64,000 nt of DNA, from positions 186,001 to 250,000 of the forward strand of contig CANTUR010000005.1 in NCBI GenBank assembly GCA_947683625.1. The letters are read 5' to 3'. This DNA comes from Mallotus nudiflorus (Eukaryota; Streptophyta; Magnoliopsida; Malpighiales; Euphorbiaceae). Below the pieces are notes generated by a model. That model saw nothing but the letters and a program-made list of their open reading frames with translations. It had not been told where the DNA came from and did no database searches. The translations under genes were made by a program, and so were the position numbers. The stretch's first letter is position 1. Every line of letters starts with the position of its first letter. Shown piece by piece: positions 36,001 through 48,959 of the stretch.

Positions 36001-38300
36001 GCCTTTTTTGTGATTAATTTTTCTTTTGATTTTAATTTTGTGTTTGTATGTGAATACTTTCAATGTAATGAAGTGATTTCTTTTTTTATTTGATTGTCTT
36101 TGTTGATTGATTGTGATTTGCTATAAATAGAATTTGTTTAAGACATCTTCATGATTATGTGACAATTATGTGATTTTTATTTTTTGTACAGTCTTGAACA
36201 CAAATTTTGATCTTTTAAATGTTTGATTTTACAAGCCACTAGTTTAGTTTCCTTTTGATTATGTAAAAAATAAATGTTTGTTCTTATTCTCATGTGTTGT
36301 TAATTTTGATTCTTATCACCTTTCTAATATTTTGGGATTATGGTTATCAATCATTTCTTTTCTCTTGCATTTATACATTCCATGTATTTTCATGTGCTTG
36401 ATTACATTTCACTCGATTGATTGCATATCATTACCATGTGTATACATTACATTTTTTAGATTTTTTAGATGTATACATTTCACTCGATTGATTTATACAT
36501 TACATTTTTAGATTTTTTTAGATGCATTTTGCATGCACCTTAGCATACATCGCTATCATTCTTGCATGAACCTTGGACTTTGCATTCATTTACGTACACC
36601 TCAACTTGCATCATGCATCATAGTTACATGCAACCCATGTTTATCAATACTTGTTTGAATTATGCATTTGCATTAGCATCATCTCTTGCATTTTATATAT
36701 ATCTTATTACCAATATCCAACCTCTCAACCTCAAATTACTAACTCTACTAACTTGATACTAACACCTAACCTTTAAGACTCTTATTCCTCTTTATTCTTC
36801 TAATTTTAATTGTTTTAGCACATATTGGCAAGTATATGATTATTGAAATATACTAAAAATAAACCACAATTATACCATTTTATGTTTCATTATATGCACT
36901 CTCGTAATTATCATATTTGCGCAATATATGTGCAATTTCCTCTTTAGTATATTGATTATTATATTCCTTACAATCTCATTTTGGAATTCATGGTGACTTT
37001 TCTTTTTTTAATTATTTCATATTATGATTAAATGTTTATAATTATTAATTTAATTTTGGTTCTTTATCTATTTTTCATGAATAGTATTTTCTTATGCACA
37101 TCCCAAGCAACTTAATTTCTTTTAAATTTTTTAATTTTACCATTTTTCTTTTCTCATTTCAATTTGTTATTTTCTTATTTATGTTTTTTATCAAGTATTT
37201 TTTTTTCTTTTTACACCTATGTCATTATTTCTTATTTTCTTTTTCAATTCAATATTGATAAAGATTCGATTTTTTACATCTCATTTTAATATCCTTATAT
37301 TTTTTTTATTTGTATTTCAATATACAAAATATTTATTTACAATTTATTTATGTTCTTGTATTATGTAACTAATATTTTTATGTGAATATTATTAACCTTT
37401 GATCAAGCTAAATGCAAAAATATTTTTGCAAATATTTTTTACCTTTGATCAAGCTAAATGCAAAAATATTTTTGACCTTTGATCAAGCTAAATGCAAAAG
37501 TGTTAGCAGTTCTTACATTTCCTTCTTTATTAGTTTATTTACTTATTTTATTTATTTATTTTTGGCTTGTTTACAATTTCTATGACAATTATGTCATAGT
37601 TACCATGTCATATAAAATTAGTAATGCTATATTTGTCATGTTATGTTTGAAATATAATACCATGTTCATAAATGTCATGTAGGATAGTGTAATTACATTA
37701 ATTGATATGCTTATGCTTTGCTATGATCATGCATCATAACTTACCATGTTCATGCATATTGTCATGATTACCATGTTCATGAATTATACTATATTCATCT
37801 ATATTTTCATGATAATGCTTATGTATATGTGTATTGTGTTTGCATTTGCATGCAATGGTTGATTGAGAATAGTACATATTTCTTAGAAAGCACTATGCCA
37901 ACTAGTAAGGTTAGTCATACTCAATGTCTAAGTAGTATAAGGATGCCTTAAATATAAAGAGTTAGCCCTGCTAATATTAACATCCAAACCTAATGCTTTA
38001 TCCTCAGTGTGGATTTGGTTCCAAAAGAGGGATTCGAGTTTGCCTAGTCCTTGATCGAACAATTTCTCGGGCGATACCAAGTGGCCACCCCTATTTCTCC
38101 TAATGGGGTTATAGGGTTGTAAAAGCATTTATGTCATCTATACAAGCTCTTTTAATACTCCCCTCATTATTCCTTCCTCTATTTCCCTATAACAAGGAAA
38201 AAAGGAAAGTTATCCAAATAGTGTCGAGTCGATGCGTGACACTAACAAATGCATAAAGCAATTTATTATGGAATTTTATTAGTTTTACAATAGGAAAATG
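36000..38300 (+). repeat. Probable degraded Ty3/gypsy LTR-derived sequence
   Basis: The stretch 37900-38130 contains phrases such as GGGCGATACCAAGTGGCCACC and GAGGGATTCGAGTTTGCCTAGT that I associate with the 3' part of LTRs of plant Ty3/gypsy elements. The preceding 1.9 kb is T-rich non-coding DNA resembling LTR U3/R. Termini were not found, so extent and orientation are guesses. No coding frame is supported. Confidence 0.35.
37396..37504 (+). repeat. Three-copy short tandem repeat
   Basis: The phrase CTTTGATCAAGCTAAATGCA followed by an AAAATATTTTT tail occurs three times in a row (about 37397, 37443 and 37476) with unit spacing of 46 and 33 bp. The third copy diverges after its A run. Non-coding. 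Confidence 0.8.
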
Positions 38301-39440
38301 TTTATTATTAGGAATTGGCCTAAAATTATTGGAGAGGGATAGCTTGTATTTAAAGCTAGCTTAAGTTTGGTTAGGAAAGGATCATCTTTTTATTGGAAAT
38401 TAGTTTAGCCTTAGGGGTAGTCTTTATTAGAGGTCAATTCGAGTCTTTCTAGGACTTCAAATTTTGTAAGATGTTCATAGAAAAGGAGTGGGGGGGGGGG
38501 GGGCTTTTATGGCATCTTTTTAAGGACCATGCATAATACTTAATAAATGATTTATAGGTGTTTACCATGCAGGTCTTTAGTTTATACCATTTCAAGGTTT
38601 TCTAACATGCAGGGTTTGATGTGCCTTAAAGAATATATCTTGATTTAGCCTTTTGAAGTTGTGTTACCTAGCATTTGTAACACATAGTTGAACCATAAGT
38701 ACTCTAAGAATGTCCCCATATTCTTAGGTTAGAGTTGGCGCTTGGTTGACATTCTTATTATCCTTGACAAAAGTCTAGTTCTTGCTCTATTAATGACCCC
38801 TTTGATGGTTGATGGATTTGACTTCTCGCATCCAATCTTTGGTAGCATTTAAGAGCAAAATTAAAAGATTTTAAGAGCTTGATTACTTATGCATATCTAC
38901 TAATTCAAGGATGACTTATCTTAGTTAAGATAATGTGATGTCCAATAAGTATGCATGTTGGTTACTTAATTAATCGCATGCCCCATGATATATAATAAAA
39001 GGTGTTATAAGGATGTAAAAAAAAGGTGTTGTAAGGCTAATACAAATCTAAGAGAAAGAATCTCATTACTCACTTAACAAAAGATAAAAAAAAAATACTC
39101 TAATACCATAATAAAGATGAAATTACAAATCTTAGTCATGAAAGAAAAAAGAAGCCTACTATTTTGCACTAAACAGTACATTATAATACAGAGTATTATA
39201 TCCTTATAATACTACACATAACTATTAAAAGTAGGCCTGAGTTATAATTAAAATTTGTGATCTTTTCATAGAACACTCGTATAGCTAAGCCTCCACATTT
39301 CTATTTTGAACACAATTTGGCCATTAAGATTATTAGATGGGAAATATCAGTTAATCATAAAAAATAGACTATGATTTGTATTAATTTTTTGTAAAAAATA
39401 AAAATTAGTATTACTTATTGAAAATGATTTTTAGTAAATT
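38301..39440. other. Non-coding AT-rich DNA left of endogenous virus copy A
   Basis: No gene recognised. It contains a 14-bp G run (38490-38503) and a short hairpin-forming segment at 39154-39236 (arms GCCTACT / AGTAGGC). Ends abruptly where viral homology begins near 39440. Confidence 0.5.
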
Positions 39441-39699
39441 TATGTTTGTTATACCTTTATACCTCAGTTTAATTCTAAAGTTGTGTTTTCTATAGTATTA
39501 TTTTTATTTTCTTTTTACATTATATAGACCCCACCATGCATCCAATTGCGTTGTTAAGAACTAGTTAATCTTTATATTTTTATCTTATAGCCACATAATA
39601 TATGAAATTCATAATACTAAGGATAAATATACTAAGGACTATAAATATCAAAAAATGATTTTATTAATATTAAGGGATATTTATAATTAAATTCAAATA

Positions 39700-40300
39700 T
39701 TAAGGGCATTTTTAATATTTTTGTTGCTATCTCAATAGATGTGTTTGTTGCTACTCTATTAATAATATAAATAGTTTTTCTTATTCCAGATAATTTAAAA
39801 GGAATTTTTAAATTTGTTCAATTTTTTACTAATTCTGTTTTTCCAAAAATAATTTGAGATCCTATATCTACTAATGTTAGAGTTATTTTATTATTTAATT
39901 TGACTAATATAAAACTTGTAAAATTAGTTTTAAAGGTTTCTTTTGTGATATCAGTATTGAAATTTTCTTCCCTTCATATATTATATTTATATGTGCATAT
40001 GTTATTGTAAAATGTTTTTAGTGGTTCTAAAAAATCTATTCCTAATAATACTTTTGCTATCTCATTATGTTGTATTTTGTATAGCTTTAAAGGTATTTTT
40101 ACTTGGTCTAAATCTAGGATTATAATTACTGATTCATAAAGTGTATATTCTTGATTTTGATATATATATATGTATAAGGTTCTTTTAAGATTTATATTTT
40201 ATCTTCTGAGTCTAATAGTGATTCATGTATATGAGAAGCACATAATCCTGTATCTATTAGTATTGGTATTTGTTTATTTTTTATTTTTGCTTATATATAC
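39700..40300 (-). pseudogene. Viral aspartic protease remnant (copy A)
   Basis: The minus strand carries PILIDTGLCASHIHESLL, with the retropepsin DTG at 40254-40246, directly downstream of the movement protein. Frameshifts follow within 60 codons. The linker toward RT (SQL...NWIHG-like) is present at 39600-39470 and again at 50510-50400. Confidence 0.7.
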
Positions 40301-43300
40301 ATTTGGTGGTCTTATCTTTCTAATGTGGTGTCTACAATATGATTTTTTATTATTATTTGGTTGTTAATAGTAATAGGTTCTTCAGATAGATTTCTTCTTA
40401 CTATTGTTAGTAATCTTCGTAGTTCATTATAATTTTTATGTATATTTTTATTTTTCTTTGGTTTTTCAAATTCTTCAGTATTATCAAATTCTATAGTATA
40501 ATTTTCAGGATAATTATAAATATTAGTTATCTCTCTAGGTCTATATTCTATTAGTTCTTTAAATATTGGTGGTACTTCATAACTTGTTAATATCTTATTA
40601 TTATAAATTTCATGTTTAGTGGTAAATGCATATGAAGTTTTTATCTTTATAGTAATCAGTTTACTTTTTGGAGGTGTTTTTACTCTAAAAAGTTTATAAT
40701 ATATTCTTAATGTTTGTTTTATATTTTCATCTCTTAGACTAAGGCTGAAGTTTAGAAATATGTTTATAACAACTTTATTATAACATAAATTTATATCTAA
40801 TTCTTCTATTATACTATCTCTTAAACTATATTTCATTCTATTATCTATTATAACTAAACTGAAAGGTGAATTAATATGAGGTTGAAAGTAAGATTTTATT
40901 ACTATGCTTATTCCTTCTATTTGTAAACTTTTATATTGGTATCTTTTTTTTTCTAGTATTTTAATTAATTCATTTTCTATCATATCTTTTTTAAGAATAA
41001 ATATTCTAGTATTTCCTTCTGTATCAACTACATCAATGTCACGACCCAAAATAGGGGCCATGACCAGTGCTAGGGAACAAGAATTCTTTTGAATCCGGAA
41101 CCCGTAGCAAGCCTAACAGAAAATATAAAAACATGCAATAATAATAAAATAAATAAAATATCTTGCAACGAAAATTAAAATCTCATAAGTAATAATAATC
41201 CACCAACGGAGTTAATAATACAAACACATCTCATATATATAAAATCTTTTAAATACAATTCTCGGTTCAAATCTTTAAAATAAAAATCTCATACATATAT
41301 AAAACATACATCCCACAAACTTAACTACTGCATTGTCTATAATACAAAATAAAATCAAGTGAGCAGTTTACATAATAAAGCCGGGGCGGAAGAAATCCGA
41401 CGTAAGAGTCTGCTACTGAGGTATGAGGATGAAGACTCTCTTGAAAAATAATCAACGGAGGGGAGTCAGACCTCACTGAGTGAATTGTTATAATATATAT
41501 ACATGCATAACTAAATGAAACACTCAACAAACTATATATAATAAATATATATACAAGAAAATACACACAGATGCAACAAAAATCATTTTACATAATACTG
41601 AAAATAATATTCATTTATGAAGGATCAAATAGAACCCTAAATGATCGCAACCTCAAATAGTGTTAGACAACACTCTAGCCATACAGGCTCACTTATTCCA
41701 AATAAATTCACTTATTCCAGTTGGACAGTAGACTGGCCCCGAGACACTAAGTCAATCGAGCTCCAACAGTCTAATTGTCAGTGTGATTGGCCCCGAGACA
41801 CTTGGTCAATCGAGCTCCAGCAATCACACTCTCAAATCACATCACACATCAATCCAATCAATATCCACAAATAAGTTAGTAATTTAACCTAAATTCTATC
41901 ATCGTACCAGTACGTACTCGATCCTAGTGGATGCCCACTAGGTAGCACGTTCTATTGATATCCTTCATTCAAAATAAATTCATTCATTCATAAAATAAAT
42001 AATGCATGACATTAATTAAAATAACAATATAAACCATTTATATACTAGAAATATACCAAAAACAAACCAAGTATATTTCGAGTATATATACGTCAAATAA
42101 ATTCAATTTAATTATAAAATAAACCAAAAATAAACTATACATATACTTAAAAACATTTTAAGTATAATTCAATAATAAAACATGCATTTAACTTAAAATA
42201 TACCAAAAATATACCAAAATATACCTAAAACATACCTAAGCAATTATTAAACCATTTATGCATATTTCATAAAATTTAAACATACATTTCTAAAACATAT
42301 AATCCTAAAAAACATATATATAAAATAACAACTCACAGTTATGCGCTCCATGAGACGGGTCAGACAGGCCTGGTCCACTAGACCTTGGTCTCGGCACAAC
42401 TAAACAAATAAACGACAACATGAAATCAGAACAAATCTAACGAAATTCTAGAGACTCGATCTAAAACACTAGACACAAATTATGAATATGGATTTGACCA
42501 GGTGTCACATTTTATGAGAATTCTACCAAAAATTTGGCAGAACCTCCTCTGTAAAATGAACATCTCTCTACTCAGAAAGTAGAGTCAGTCCTGCAAAGAA
42601 ACACACTTCGAATAAACACAATCACAAAACCCCCCGGTCGGACTCCCAAACTACAATTTTACCGACCAAGGTTCACAATTCACAAGATATGCACAACATA
42701 CTTGAAAAATCCAATAATACCGAAAATACCCTTTAATAATCAAAATATAGCAAATTAGATATTTAAAACACTGAAAATAATTATTTCACCGATAATTACA
42801 ATAAAACCCTAATTTTTATAAAATATTATTAAAAATCCATAATTCTCGATAAATTCATAAATATTAACCAAAATTCATTTTATAAATCCAAATTACATAA
42901 TTAGCCCTAAAACACATTAAAAATCATTAAAAACTCATTTATTTATAAAAGTAGTATATTATTTATAATTTGAAAATAATTTTCGACAAAAAGTTTTAAT
43001 TATTTAAAAATACTAAATAATTTATAAAAATCATTTTTATACCTCAAATAATTATTAAAACCAATTTAATTTAATTTTCAACCAATTTAGTACTAAATTA
43101 CCAAAATACCCCTAATTATATATAAATTCACATAATATACTATAATTATTCAAAAATTCACCAAAAATTATAAAATTACTCAAAAATTAATTTCTCAACA
43201 TATAATTCAATAAAATCAATAATTATACTCAATTAATCCATTAATTTTGACAAAATGCTCAATTAACCTAATTTTCCAAAAATAACCTAAACTAAATAAA

Positions 43301-43931
43301 TTCATAATAATTATAAAAAAATCACAAAAATTACAAATAAATTTCTAAAATTCATTTTAACCCCTATAAACACCATAAATCATAATTTCTCAATTTATTT
43401 AATTAATTTACAAAAATTAGAAAATATTAATAAAATAATAAAAAATTCACAAAAATCAAAATAATTTCCAAAAATTCCACAAAAATTACAGAATGTAGAT
43501 TGAGCTACTAGGATCAATCTTTGTGAAGGAACTTAGCTTGAATCATTAGAATCAAAATTCAAAAAAATAAAGAACTCAAAGTGGCCGAAAATGAAAATTG
43601 GTTACCAAGGAAAATCTAGACCAAATCAAGTGAAACCAAACTTGGAAATGCACTCACCAGAGCTCAAGGAAGAGATAGAGACCGGTGGCATCTAAGATGG
43701 TGACAGAAAAAGGCTTGAACGGTGACGAGCTCAACTTCAGCTTCTCAAGTGGAAACCGGCCAAAACTCACCGGAAATGAATGCTACAAGCAGCGAAGGAA
43801 GTTTGGGAAGGTGGTGGCACGCCGGATGGCACACCGACGATAAGGGGAGAGGTTGACAGTGGCGGAGATGGGAGAGAGGCGTGTGTCGGGTTGATGAGGA
43901 AGACAATGGCAAGAAACATAAATAAATCAAA

Positions 43932-43932
<1 letters not shown>

Positions 43933-43975
<43 letters not shown>
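43933..43975. repeat. (TA)n microsatellite within the 3.4-kb LTR
   Basis: About 43 bp of near-perfect TA repeats. A second run lies at 44058-44091. Confidence 0.9.
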
Positions 43976-43976
<1 letters not shown>

Positions 43977-44055
43977 CTTTAACTTTTAATATTATAATAT
44001 ATTGATATTATATTCAAAAATATTCCACACCACATGTTAAAAATATCAACTAATA

Positions 44056-44057
<2 letters not shown>

Positions 44058-44091
<34 letters not shown>
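44058..44091. repeat. (TA)n microsatellite within the 3.4-kb LTR
   Basis: About 34 bp of perfect TA repeats, 80 bp from another run in the same insertion. Confidence 0.9.
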
Positions 44092-44097
<6 letters not shown>

Positions 44098-44699
44098 TAC
44101 ATAATGCATTTTAACTAAATAAAATATATATAATATATACATAATTAAAACAAACCCTAAATAATTAAATATGTATATATATATGCATGTATATGGATTT
44201 ATATTAATACGATAATTAAAATCATGCATGGACTCATGCAATCACTTAAAACTGACTCATATAAATAATAAATATTTATTTAGGTTTTAATTTTTTTAAA
44301 AATAAAATTCTCGGAAAAATTTTTCGTAAGAAATTTAAAATAATTAAAAATAACTTTAATAAATAACAAACTAATTAAATAATCAAATATATTCGTCAAA
44401 ATTATTAACACTGCATATTCCGATGTAGTTTAAAATTATTTAAAATCTCGGGATATTACAATCAATTACTTATTCAACTATTTTTTCTATATAATATTGT
44501 TTTCTTTCTCTTTTAAAAATTGAATTTTTAAATATTCTTTTAAAATTGTTGTTTGGTTGTTGTTTTTCAAAAATTTCTTTTATACTAATATTAGACTCAT
44601 AATTTATTAATTTTAAATATTTTTTTATTAAATTCTTGTTCTATGTAATTCTTTCTTATATTATTGTTTTCTTATTTAATCAGATTCTGATAATTTATT

Positions 44700-47240
44700 A
44701 GAAGTTATTTCACAAATAGTCTCATCCTCACTTATTTTTGAAAGTTCTGGAATTACCATATTTCCTTCTACATTTTTATTTTTCTTATTTGGATATTCAT
44801 TTGCAAAATGTCATTTTTGCCTACAAATATAACATTTACATTCTGACTTATTTAACTTTTTATTGTATTTCTTTTTATATTTTCTTTTCTTGATATAATA
44901 TGGTTTTCTATATTTCCTAAAGTATTTTTTCCCTTTCTTTTTATATTTATGCTTTTTCTGTTTATAGGGTTCACATCCATAATTGGGTATTAATGAAAAT
45001 TTTTTACAATTTACATTTTGTTTATTTTTAGTTTGTTTATATATTAATCTATATTCATTCAATGACATACATTCTATCTCTAAATACCATTATGCAAAAA
45101 TAATTCTTGTCCCTAAAAAATCTTCAGCTATATTTAATTCAACATATTTTTGTGATATTCTATTTTCCTATGGTACTGGTAATTTATGACATAATAAATT
45201 TAAATATATTTTATCTGTATGGTCTATTTTTGCTTTTGTATAATATTTTTTGAATTTACATATATATTCTTTAAAATAATTTATATCGCATATTTGTAAT
45301 TTAGCTAAATATTTTCTATAAGTATTTTTTATGTAAAATGTTTTAACAATAATTTTTCATATTCTCTTACTAATTTTATGTTTATAGTTGAATTTTCTAT
45401 TCTTGTTTTTTTTTTTTTTCAATTTGTGGTAATAATTCAAACCAATTAGTTAAAATCCCTAATAATGTTTGTTGTAATAATAATTTTGCTTTTAGAACAT
45501 CTAAATCTCTTCCTATTATTAAGTTGAATTCATTCTTGCCCAAATTTTTTTTATTTCTTTTGTAATATTTTTACATGTTCTTTTTGGCCAATATACTTTT
45601 CCTTTATAATTTTAATTTTCTATCATTATTTCTTCATGTCTATTTAAGGATTCAACATCTTCTTTTATGATTGGATATTTTATTTGTGCTATGGGTGTTG
45701 TGGGTTGAAATTTTGTTTCATTCATTAAAATTTCTTCCTCTATATTTAAATCTTTTTATGTATCTAAATTTTCTTCTGATGAAGATTCAATTATTTTCAT
45801 TGTATTTATTTGTTTTGTTATAGCATTGTTTTTAATTCATTAATTAAATTTAATATTTCTTCAGAATTAGTTTTTGTACTAAAAATTTTAATTTTATTCC
45901 ATTCTTCATTATTATATTCAATTTCAGAATATTTTTCTCTTTTTGGATTAATTACTTGTAATATTTTAGGATTTCTAGTTATTATATTTTTAATTTTTAC
46001 GATTTCCTCTATAAGTTCTTCGTTCTTTAATATTGTTATAATATAAATACTTTATATGGAAATTAGTATTATTTTATCTTACTAATAATTGTTGTGTTTT
46101 TTTTATAACCCTATAGGAATTGCTACTCCTGCAGATTCTTTATCATAAAGTTCTAGGATTTTTTTAGTGTTGTTTTATAAACATAAGATTCTTATAAGGC
46201 CATTTAATTAATTAATTTGCTTATAAATTTTTTTGTATCTAAAGGTCATTTTCTTATTAAAATTTAATTTATTTTTTATAATTTTATACATATCATGATT
46301 GTTACCATATTTCCAAATCCATTTTATATATTCTCTACACATATCTATATGTTTATTTGCTAAAAATAAAATTTCTTCTTTAGTATATAATTTTTTTATT
46401 AAGATGTTAAAATTATGTGTTAAAATTCCATCATTTTCTTGTTCTAGCTAATTTTATAAGTCTAATACATTTATATTTTTCTAATGTTCTTCATTCATAT
46501 ATTCATAATTAGGATGTGTATTACCATGTTTAATAAGCCAAATTTTACTTTCTTTGCTTATTTTAACATATATTTTTGCTAATTTTAAATATTCTTTTGA
46601 ATTAAATGAATGTTCCTCTATATCTTGATAATTCATTTTAGGGGTCTAAATTTCCTTTACTAATAATAGTGTTTATAGTATCTAAAAATTGTTAATACCA
46701 TTATTTTATTATTGTATTCTACTAAATTTAAAATTTCTAGCACATTTTGACATTTTAAAAATTATTGAGTTTCTCTTTCTACATCTATGGTTTTATTTAT
46801 TTTATCTCTTAATAATATCATAACTGATCACCGACTCCAATCTAATATACACATATTATCTAAAATTTTATCTATTTTAGAACTCATGATAAACTAATAG
46901 TTAAGATTTCTTTTACTAATAATTTTATCCTATACTGTTGATCTAATATTTTTTCAAGAATTGTATAAATTTTTTCTAGACTTTCTTTATTTTCTTGTAA
47001 CCATAATAATTTATTATATAAATAATTTCCTAAGTTTGTTATCATGTCAATGATCAAATTTTCTATAGCATTACCTTCTCCACTATGATTACTATGTGAT
47101 TGTTTATAGTTACAAAATATTGTATTATTATCAAAATCTTGGCTTATTTGTTCATTATTACTAGTAATTCCTATTAGCAAATGTTCAAATTTTCTTTTCA
47201 CTTTTTCTAGATTCTCTGCAAATTCTCTTTTAAATATATA
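44700..47240 (-). pseudogene. Viral ORF1 N-terminus and coat-protein remnant (copy A)
   Basis: The N-terminal part is open for 127 codons (47267-46884: REFAENLEKVKRKFEHLL... character), then broken. A coiled-coil and acidic region (about 46080-45560), homologous to the open frame at 55331-55852 of copy B, precedes the coat-protein core. The C-terminal end (45068-44811) is very Lys/Tyr/Arg-rich and leads into a zinc-knuckle-like CYICRQK-stop-HFANEY, i.e. CX2CX4HX4C with the Gly codon now a stop and the last Cys replaced by Tyr. A basic tail plus CCHC knuckle is diagnostic of caulimovirid capsid proteins. Confidence 0.75.
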
Positions 47241-47241
47241 T

Positions 47242-47253
47242 GTTTTGATACCA
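47242..47253 (-). other. Degenerate tRNA-Met primer-binding site (copy A)
   Basis: The minus strand reads TGGTATCAAAAC, close to the caulimovirid consensus TGGTATCAGAGC complementary to initiator tRNA-Met. It lies just upstream of the ORF1 start, its normal position, and marks nucleotide 1 of the viral map. Confidence 0.7.
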
Positions 47254-47274
47254 TAATAAGGATGCATGCATAAA

Positions 47275-47516
47275 AGACAGACAAACTACAAAATGATAGA
47301 CAAATTATCAAAAATTCAGAGTACAAATCAAAATTTCATACAACACAATTAATATAATTGTGAACAATTAATTCATACAAGCATTCAAACTATGGACCAA
47401 AAAATATAGAAAGAATAAGAGAACTTATAGAGAGATAGCTTTCTACTCACAAATATAAAGACTCATAGTAATTTTATTCATATATAAATTTTTTCTTACT
47501 TTCTCTACGTTACAAA

Positions 47517-47595
<79 letters not shown>

Positions 47596-47880
47596 ATTTT
47601 ATTCATATATAAATTTTTTCTTACTTTCTCTACGTTACAAACTTATATATATATATATATAAGACTATATCTAAAATATCTAAGTTTCTACATGATTCTA
47701 CATTTTGTCATATTCAAACTTTTTGGACACATGACTTTGCTACTAAATTAATTTTTCTACACCTAAACTAGACTTTTTGACTACTAATTTTCTTTATTTT
47801 CTTTTTAGTTCAACACTTGGAACTACACCTTTTTTTTAGTACAACACTCGTATATATTTTACATCCTTACAAAACCTTTT
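47275..47880 (-). promoter_or_regulatory. Viral large intergenic region / promoter (copy A)
   Basis: Non-coding segment between the TAV-position ORF and the primer site, with TATA-like runs (CTTATATATATA near 47655) and homologous to both intergenic regions of copy B. It is expanded by a (TA)n run and a 56-bp duplication. In caulimovirids this region holds the pregenomic RNA promoter and polyadenylation signal; activity here is unknown. Confidence 0.65.
47466..47646. repeat. 56-bp duplication flanking a (TA)n tract in the viral intergenic region
   Basis: A 55-56-bp sequence beginning TAGTAATTTTATTCATATAT occurs at 47466-47520 and again at 47591-47645, apparently identical, with a ~73-bp TA run (47519-47592) between them and another TA run after the second copy. 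This is consistent with slippage or unequal exchange between TA runs. Confidence 0.9.
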
Positions 47881-47883
47881 TTT

Positions 47884-48940
47884 TTTATATGGGTAATACT
47901 AGTTTTTTAATAGCTTTGTCTACTACTGACATGTTCTTCTTATAAAAAATACAATAATATTTTTTTTCTAATATCATCAGTCTATAATATTGTCTTTGTG
48001 TTTCGTCTGAGGCCATAACTTTTTCTTCTACAAAAGTTTTGTACCATGCTTTTATTTTCTTTGGTCTATTCATATGTTCCTCGCTGCTTTTGGAGTAGAT
48101 AAGATTTTTGCTGTTGAAGTAGTACTTCTAATGGCTAGACTGTATGACCATCTTTAGTTCTTCATAGATCACTTTCATGCTAATAACTTTAATAAAAGGT
48201 ATAATATTCAAAAGTTCGTCCTTTGTGATTTTTTTAATTTGTTCCTCCATCATCAATAATTCTTGAGTTGTTCCAAATTTTAGTACTATCATTGGCTGAC
48301 ACCAGGACTGATCTTTTCAAAATGCTAGAATTATTTGATAAAATTTTTTATATATATGTTTATTTTTTACTAAATTCTAGAACCTTTTTGCTGACTGTTG
48401 AATACATGCTAGTAATTGGTTAAGTTCTTCATTACTAAGGCTTGGATAAATACAATGAAGAAGCCCATAATCATAAAAGTTTCATACTGTATTTGGATTA
48501 ACAATTTGATAAATAGTGACTTTATTAAAATTCTTCCAGCATACTAAATTTTATCTAAGGAATATTGGATTTTGAACCTGAAATATATTGGATCAAAGTA
48601 TAGAAATTTTTGAAATAATTATTTTTGTGACGAGTGATTGTTATAAACGAATCACCATTTGGTTTTTCTTTAACTTTTTCTAAGCAACTTGGTTTAATAT
48701 TATACTGAGAAATTATTTTTTCTAATTCTTTTTCTTTAAATGTAATATTTTCTTCTAATTTGGATTTACCTCTTTCTTCTTATGTGGATTTTTTTTCTTT
48801 CTTCTCCTGCTTAGTACTGCTTTCTGCTATTATGGTAAAATCTTCCTCAAAATCAGATTTCTCATAAGTTAGTTATGATATAAGCTACTTCAACTTTTCA
48901 TTCTCTGAGAATAATTGGTTCAACTTTTGTTCCAATGCTA
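47884..48940 (-). pseudogene. Transactivator/inclusion-body-position ORF remnant (copy A)
   Basis: Downstream of RNase H a charged N-terminal stretch leads into a region with FYDYGLLHCIYPSLSN-like sequence in broken frames, ending in an open 62-codon segment (48073-47885) that contains KAWYKTFVEEKV and finishes at 47885 just before the intergenic region. Position between RNase H and the intergenic region is that of the caulimovirid TAV gene. I infer TAV from position and general character, not from a diagnostic motif. Confidence 0.5.
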
Positions 48941-48959
48941 GATGCTTATAAAAAAAACT

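Larger units (their letters stand above)
41037..44460. mobile_element. 3.4-kb LTR-type insertion (TGTCACGACCC...GATATTACA) in the viral MP gene
   Basis: Begins TGTCACGACCCAAAATAGG and ends CTCGGGATATTACA, flanked by a perfect 5-bp duplication ATCAA (41032-41036 and 44461-44465). TGTCACGACC starts and GATATTACA ends are common for LTRs of plant Ty3/gypsy elements. No gag-pol and no internal LTR pair were seen, so it is most simply a long solo LTR, or less likely a non-autonomous element. It contains two (TA)n tracts and a GC-richer patch at 43600-43910. Confidence 0.8.
40312..44560 (-). pseudogene. Viral movement protein (30K superfamily) remnant, split by an LTR insertion (copy A)
   Basis: The C-terminal ~240 codons are open from 41036 to 40312; the N-terminal codons resume beyond the insertion at 44461. 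The core contains LQIEGISIVIKSYFQPHINS, then LVIIDNRMKYSLRD (the LxDxR-type signature of the 30K family), INLCYNKVVINIFLNFSLSL, and a cell-wall-movement-type C-tail. It follows the coat protein and precedes the protease. The ATG at 41061 belongs to the inserted LTR, not to the viral gene. The original frame also has a stop near 44480. Confidence 0.75.

Noticed and set aside
39154..39236. Short inverted repeat GCCTACT/AGTAGGC as a possible small MITE
   Set aside because: Only 7 bp perfect, no target duplication; such hairpins are expected by chance in AT-rich DNA.
41037..44460. Initially read as part of the virus because an ATG at 41061 extends the movement-protein frame
   Set aside because: TG...CA ends, ATCAA target duplications and restored MP continuity show it is an LTR insertion; the ATG is LTR-derived.
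47519..47592. Regular repeats suggesting a CRISPR-like or satellite array
   Set aside because: Simple TA dinucleotide run with one flanking duplication in a plant genome; no spacer structure.
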